NCBI RefSeq assembly: GCF_000954115.1
Contig: NZ_CP010797.1
Coordinates: 1,488,001 to 1,552,000 of the forward strand
Origin: Rhodococcus sp. B7740
GTDB lineage: Bacteria; Actinomycetota; Actinomycetes; Mycobacteriales; Mycobacteriaceae
Reading direction: 5' to 3'
DNA length: 64,000 bases
Position 1 is the first letter of the stretch. Each line of letters opens with the position of its first letter. Positions 59,735-64,000 of the stretch are shown here, piece by piece. The translations under genes and the position numbers were made by a program. Under the pieces are notes generated by a model that was given only the letters and a program-made list of their open reading frames with translations, had not been told where the DNA came from and did not search any database.

Positions 59735-62700
59735 TCGCTGCCGGCCTCTTCGCCCGTCGACCCCCCACCGATGACGACGAGCAGATCGCCGCCTTCCACC
59801 TGCTGCACACCGGAGATCGCCAACCGGGTCACGGTGCCGCCGCGGGGAGCGGTGATCGCGGCCTCCATCTTCATCGCCTCGATCGTGGCGACGGTGTCTC
59901 CGGCCGAGATCTTCTGCCCCTCCTCGACCGACAGCGTCACCACACCGGCGAACGGTGCCGGAATATGACCGGAGTTGGATCGATCCGCCTTCTCGACCGT
60001 GGGGGCCTCGCTCGAGATGGACCGGTCACGCACCGAGACCGGACGCAACTGTCCGTTCAGGATGCACATGACGGTGCGCATTCCGCGCTCGTCGGGGTCG
60101 GAGATCGCCTCGAGCCCGATCAGCAGTTCGACGCCCTTCTCCAGGGCCACCCGATGCTCCTCGCCCTGCCGCAGGCCGTAGAAGAACTGATTGGCCGACA
60201 GCCGCGTCGTATCGCCGTACTTCTCGCGGTGAGCGGCGAGTTCGGCTGTGGGACCGGGGAACAACAGACGGTTGAGAGTCTCGCGGCGCTGAGCCGAGGT
60301 GCCGTCGAGGTTCTTCTCGTCCTCATCGGTGAGCGGTGTCACCGGCTTGCCCTCGCCACGACCCTCCAGCGCCTTCGTCCGCAACGGTTCCGGCCATCCG
60401 CCCGCAGGCGTACCCAGATCGCCGCGCAGGAATCCGATCACCGAATCGGGGATGTCGTAGCGACCGGGATTCTCGGCGAATTCCTCGGCGGACGCGCCTG
60501 CACCCACCAGAGCAAGTGCCAGGTCGCCGACGACCTTCGAGCTCGGTGTCACCTTGGTCAGACGGCCCAACATGCGGTCGGCTGCAGCGTAATTGGCCTC
60601 GACGGTCTCGAACCGATCACCGAGACCGAGCGAAATGGCCTGCTGTCGTAGGTTCGAGAGCTGTCCGCCGGGGATCTCGTGGGTGTACACGCGACCCGTC
60701 GGTGCAGGCAGACCGGACTCGAACGGCGCGTACACCTTTCGCACGGCTTCCCAGTACGGCTCGAGGTCACAGACGGCCTGCAGATTCAGACCGGTATCGC
60801 GCTCGGTGTGCGCGGCAGCAGCCACGATCGCCGACAACGCAGGCTGGCTGGTGGTGCCTGCCATCGCGGCGCTGGCACCGTCGACGGCGTCGGCCCCGGC
60901 CTCCCATGCGGCGAGGTAGGTCGCGAGCTGACCACCGGGTGTGTCGTGGGTGTGTACGTGAACGGGCAGATCGAAGTTCGAGCGCAGTGCCGTCACCAGA
61001 GTCTTGGCTGCGGGTGCGCGAAGCAGTCCTGCCATGTCCTTGATGGCGAGCACGTGCGCGCCTGCGTCGACGATCTGCTCGGCCAACTTCAGGTAGTAGT
61101 CGAGGGTGTAGAGGTTCTCGTTCGGGTTCGACAGATCACCGGTGTAGCTCAATGCCACCTCGGCGAGCGCCGTGCCGGTCTCGCGCACGGCATCGATGGC
61201 CGGACGCATCTGATCGACATTGTTGAGCGCGTCGAAGATGCGGAAGATGTCGATGCCGGTGTCGGTTGCCTCGGCGACGAAGCTGCGGGTCACCTTCTCC
61301 GGGTACGGGGTGTAGCCGACGGTGTTCCTGCCGCGCAGCAACATCTGAATTGCGATGTTCGGCACGGCCTCTCGCAGGCTGGCCAATCTCTCCCACGGAT
61401 CCTCGTGCAGGAATCGCAGTGCCACGTCGTAGGTGGCACCGCCCCACGCCTCGATGGAGAGCAGCTGCGGCGTGGTGCGCGCGACGTACGGAGCGACTCC
61501 GAGCAGTCCGCTCGTCCTCACGCGCGTGGCCAGCAACGACTGATGCGCGTCGCGGAACGTGGTGTCGGTGACGCCGAGGGCTTTTCGATTGCGCAGATCG
61601 CGAGCGAACCCCTCGGGTCCGAGCGCAAGCAGCCGTTGCCTCGAACCGTCCGGGATCGGGGCTGCGAAGTCCACCGGCGGCAGCTTGTCGTGCGGGTACA
61701 CCGACGACGGACGCTCGCCGTGCGGCTTGTTCACCGTCACGTCGGCCAGGTACGCGAGAATCTTGGTGCCGCGGTCGCCCGAGGAGCGCGAGGTGAGCAG
61801 TTCGGGGCGCTCCTCGATGAACGAGGTGGTGACCCGGCCCGCGGTGAAGTCGGGATCGACCAGAACCGCTTGCAGGAACGGGATATTCGTGGCGACACCG
61901 CGAATCCTGAACTCCGCCAGGGCTCGTCGGGCACGCGCCACGGCGGTGTCGAAGTCACGGCCTCGGCAGGTGAGCTTGACGAGCATGGAGTCGAAGTAGG
62001 CACCGACCTCGGCACCCAGAGTGGTACCACCGTCGAGGCGCACTCCGGCACCGCCCGGCGTCCGGTACGCGGTGATGCGTCCGACATCCGGGCGGAATCC
62101 GTTCGCCGGATCCTCGGTGGTGATGCGGCACTGCAGAGCCGCACCACGCAGCACGATGTTCTCCTGCTGCAGACCGAGATCGGCAAGTGTCTCTCCCGAG
62201 GCGATCCGCAGCTGGGACTGCACCAGATCCACATCGGTCACCTCTTCGGTGACGGTGTGCTCCACCTGAATTCGAGGGTTCATCTCGATGAAGACGTGAT
62301 TACCACGGGTGTCGAGCAGGAACTCGACGGTACCGGCACACGAATAGCCGATCTGCTTCGCGAACGCGACGGCGTCGGCGCAGATCTTCTCCCGCAATCC
62401 CTCGGGCAGATTCGGAGCCGGAGCGAGCTCGATGACCTTCTGATGCCGACGCTGCACGCTGCAGTCGCGCTCGAACAGGTGCACCACGTTGCCCTGGCCG
62501 TCGGCCAGGATCTGAACCTCGATGTGCCGGGGATCGATCACGGCTTGCTCGAGGAACACGGTCGGATCACCGAAAGCCGATTCCGCCTCGCGCGCAGCAG
62601 CTTCGATGGATTCGCGCAGCTGCTCGGGCTCGGCCACTCGGCGCATACCGCGGCCGCCACCGCCCGCGACGGCCTTGACGAACAGCGGGAACGTCATCGA

Positions 62701-63147
62701 CTCGGACTCGGCGACGAGCGCGTCCACATCGGACGACGGCTCCGACGACGCCAGCACCGGAAGCCCAGCCGCCTTGGCTGCCGCGATCGCGCGGGCCTTG
62801 TTGCCGGTCAGTTCGAGAACATCGGCGGACGGGCCGACGAAGGTGATGCCTGCCTCGGCGCACGCTGCGGCCAGATCCGGGTTCTCGGAAAGGAATCCGT
62901 ATCCGGGGTACACCGCGTCCGCACCGCTGCGTTTGGCAGCGGCGACGATCTCGTCGACCGAGAGGTACGCGCGAACGGGATGGCCCTTCTCCCCGATCTG
63001 GTACGCCTCGTCGGCCTTCGTCCGATGTACCGAGTTCCTGTCCTCGAACGGGAACACCGCAACGGTCGAGGCCCCGAGTTCGTAGGAGGCGCGGAAGGCA
63101 CGGATGGCAATTTCACCGCGGTTGGCAACCAAAACTTTGGAGAACAT
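59731..63147 (-). CDS. pyc: Pyruvate carboxylase
   Basis: 1138 residues, single-chain alpha4-type enzyme making oxaloacetate from pyruvate, bicarbonate and ATP. Order: biotin carboxylase (1-450: VLVANRGEIAIRAFRA; KAVAGGGGRGMR; EMNPRIQVEHTVTE), carboxyltransferase (from about 530: GVTDTTFRDAHQSLLATRVR, and metal ligands in HVHTHDTPGG), then the biotin carrier domain with EAMKMEA, biotinyl Lys1093. It keeps the allosteric/tetramerisation linker. ATG 63147. Precedes rsmD-coaD. Confidence 0.98.
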   Translation of the reverse strand: MFSKVLVANRGEIAIRAFRASYELGASTVAVFPFEDRNSVHRTKADEAYQIGEKGHPVRAYLSVDEIVAAAKRSGADAVYPGYGFLSENPDLAAACAEAGITFVGPSADVLELTGNKARAIAAAKAAGLPVLASSEPSSDVDALVAESESMTFPLFVKAVAGGGGRGMRRVAEPEQLRESIEAAAREAESAFGDPTVFLEQAVIDPRHIEVQILADGQGNVVHLFERDCSVQRRHQKVIELAPAPNLPEGLREKICADAVAFAKQIGYSCAGTVEFLLDTRGNHVFIEMNPRIQVEHTVTEEVTDVDLVQSQLRIASGETLADLGLQQENIVLRGAALQCRITTEDPANGFRPDVGRITAYRTPGGAGVRLDGGTTLGAEVGAYFDSMLVKLTCRGRDFDTAVARARRALAEFRIRGVATNIPFLQAVLVDPDFTAGRVTTSFIEERPELLTSRSSGDRGTKILAYLADVTVNKPHGERPSSVYPHDKLPPVDFAAPIPDGSRQRLLALGPEGFARDLRNRKALGVTDTTFRDAHQSLLATRVRTSGLLGVAPYVARTTPQLLSIEAWGGATYDVALRFLHEDPWERLASLREAVPNIAIQMLLRGRNTVGYTPYPEKVTRSFVAEATDTGIDIFRIFDALNNVDQMRPAIDAVRETGTALAEVALSYTGDLSNPNENLYTLDYYLKLAEQIVDAGAHVLAIKDMAGLLRAPAAKTLVTALRSNFDLPVHVHTHDTPGGQLATYLAAWEAGADAVDGASAAMAGTTSQPALSAIVAAAAHTERDTGLNLQAVCDLEPYWEAVRKVYAPFESGLPAPTGRVYTHEIPGGQLSNLRQQAISLGLGDRFETVEANYAAADRMLGRLTKVTPSSKVVGDLALALVGAGASAEEFAENPGRYDIPDSVIGFLRGDLGTPAGGWPEPLRTKALEGRGEGKPVTPLTDEDEKNLDGTSAQRRETLNRLLFPGPTAELAAHREKYGDTTRLSANQFFYGLRQGEEHRVALEKGVELLIGLEAISDPDERGMRTVMCILNGQLRPVSVRDRSISSEAPTVEKADRSNSGHIPAPFAGVVTLSVEEGQKISAGDTVATIEAMKMEAAITAPRGGTVTRLAISGVQQVEGGDLLVVIGGGSTGEEAGSE

Positions 63148-63279
63148 TGGCTCAACTTACCCGGCAGCGTCGGCCACCGAGGCGTACTGATCTCATCATG
63201 CGGGACGATGTGCTCGATTTCCTCCACTGAAACGGTGCAGTAGGTAACGACCGACCCCTCGACCGCTCCTGTCCACCCG

Positions 63280-64000
63280 TCAGGACTTCTGCAGGTAATC
63301 GACTCGATCCGATCGCCAAGCCGATCGCATCATCGACGCGATGCCGGGATCGTTCGCCAGCGACGGGTCCTGCGCGAACAGGGACCGGGCGCAGTCCTGC
63401 GCGTCCGCGATAATGTCCTCGTCGTCGATGAACGAGAGCAGCCGCAACCCGCTGACCGTGCCCGACTGTGCAGCTCCGAGAACGTCGCCCTCGCGACGAG
63501 TGGCCAGATCCAGCTTGGCCAGCTCGAAACCGTCGTTGGTCGCTGCCACCGCCTCGAGCCGGGCGAACGAGCCGCCCGCGGGGCTGAGATAGCTGATCAT
63601 GATGCACAGGCCCTGATGCCCACCTCGGCCGATTCGGCCTCGCAACTGGTGCAGTTGGCTCACGCCGAATCGGTCCGCATCCATGATGACCATGACCGTC
63701 GCGTTGGGAACGTCCACTCCCACTTCGACCACCGTGGTGCAGACCAGGACGTCGATCTCGCCGGAGTTGAACTCGGACATGGTGATGTCCTTGTCGTCTC
63801 CCGACAGTCGTCCGTGCAACAGACCCACGCGCAGATCGTGCATCGGTCCGGTGGAGAGGGTCTCGTACAGATCCACCGCAGCCGTGGTCTCGGGGCCGTC
63901 CTCCGCGCTCGCACTCTTCTTCTTCGCAGCGCTCTTCTTCCCCGTCTCCGCGTCCTCGTCGTCGCCGATGCGGGAGCACACCACATAGGCCTGGCGACCG
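63280..64000 (-). CDS. recG: ATP-dependent DNA helicase RecG, C-terminal part
   Basis: About 240 residues visible; the gene continues past the window end. The frame is open to the edge (RQAYVVCSRIGDD). It has the second helicase lobe: GLLHGRLSGDDKDITMSEF, motif V VCTTVVEVGVDVPNAT and motif VI HQLRGRIGRGGHQG, followed by the RecG C-terminal TRREGDVLGAAQSG. A lysine-rich insert (KKSAAKKKSAS) sits near the edge. RecG remodels stalled forks and branched DNA. Upstream neighbour of pyc by 132 bases. Confidence 0.95.
   Translation of the reverse strand, partial: GRQAYVVCSRIGDDEDAETGKKSAAKKKSASAEDGPETTAAVDLYETLSTGPMHDLRVGLLHGRLSGDDKDITMSEFNSGEIDVLVCTTVVEVGVDVPNATVMVIMDADRFGVSQLHQLRGRIGRGGHQGLCIMISYLSPAGGSFARLEAVAATNDGFELAKLDLATRREGDVLGAAQSGTVSGLRLLSFIDDEDIIADAQDCARSLFAQDPSLANDPGIASMMRSAWRSDRVDYLQKS

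Noticed and set aside
62808..63227. Separate small protein starting in the pyc-recG gap (MEEIEHIVPHDE...)
   Set aside because: Most of it lies inside pyc in another frame and the sequence becomes Arg/Pro-rich; no independent support.

Overview
The window is high-GC actinobacterial chromosome. Gene content and order point to a mycolic-acid actinomycete, most likely Rhodococcus or a close Nocardiaceae relative. The evidence is many GTG starts, Wag31/SepIVA-type and Lsr2 proteins, a mycobacterial-type PBP lipoprotein, and a gene order that (from memory) follows the M. tuberculosis block Rv2861c-Rv2973c almost throughout. I see about 60 protein genes, no rRNA, tRNA, CRISPR array, prophage or insertion sequence. 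This is a core housekeeping region, and the unusual content is mostly in short intergenic stretches.

Layout. 1-1451: an ABC ATPase cut by the window start and its permease. 1435-3842: cobQ and map (minus). 3981-4853: a GAF-LuxR regulator. 4873-11348: the minus-strand cluster dxr, rseP (rip1), ispG, a GNAT gene and a PBP lipoprotein, which combines isoprenoid precursor synthesis with envelope functions. 11416-16801: a frameshifted DUF1990 gene, an allantoinase-like deacetylase, a DUF2631 protein, rlmN, a LapA-domain protein, a CitE-like lyase and a methyltransferase. 16774-21120: rpsB, tsf, pyrH, frr, cdsA (minus). 21466-25140: an M23 protein, an orphan MinD-like ATPase, xerC and a siderophore-interacting protein. 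25236-28215: yraN-comM-dprA, with overlapping reading frames. 28562-28906: an lsr2 gene under a long, relatively AT-rich upstream region. 29334-31737: DUF2469, rnhB, lepB, rplS. 31870-36202: a membrane protein, tex and an LppW-like lipoprotein. 36208-38164: rpsP, khpA, rimM, trmD. 38352-41864: a CPBP protease, an amidohydrolase and ffh. 41995-42939: a secreted M23 protein behind an unusual inverted-repeat array. 43197-48973: ftsY, amtB, glnB, glnD. 49078-49710: a PPOX-fold protein. 49727-59143: coaD, sepIVA, DUF177, rpmF, rnc, mutM, osmC-like, a beta-propeller protein, acyP and smc. 59180-63147: pyc-rsmD. 63280-64000: the 3' end of recG.

How the genes work together. Translation and protein export dominate: rpsB/tsf/frr, rpsP/rimM/trmD, rplS, rpmF, rlmN, tex, ffh/ftsY, lepB. 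Lipid and envelope genes are cdsA, dxr/ispG, rseP, the PBP and two M23 proteins. Nitrogen sensing is amtB-glnB-glnD. DNA maintenance is represented by smc, xerC, dprA/comM/yraN, rnhB, mutM and recG. Short overlaps (ATGA, GTGA, TGATG) suggest translational coupling in many pairs.

The observations I rate highest are: the repeated CTGCAGGAAC-N6-GTTCCAGCAG elements upstream of the second M23 gene; the lsr2 gene in a slot held by fdhD/fdhF in M. tuberculosis; paired head-to-head TTGTCCACA DnaA-type boxes beside rpsB; the single-base frameshift in the DUF1990 gene; the orphan proline-rich MinD-like ATPase; and a candidate iron box before the siderophore-interacting gene. No clearly new multi-gene system was found.
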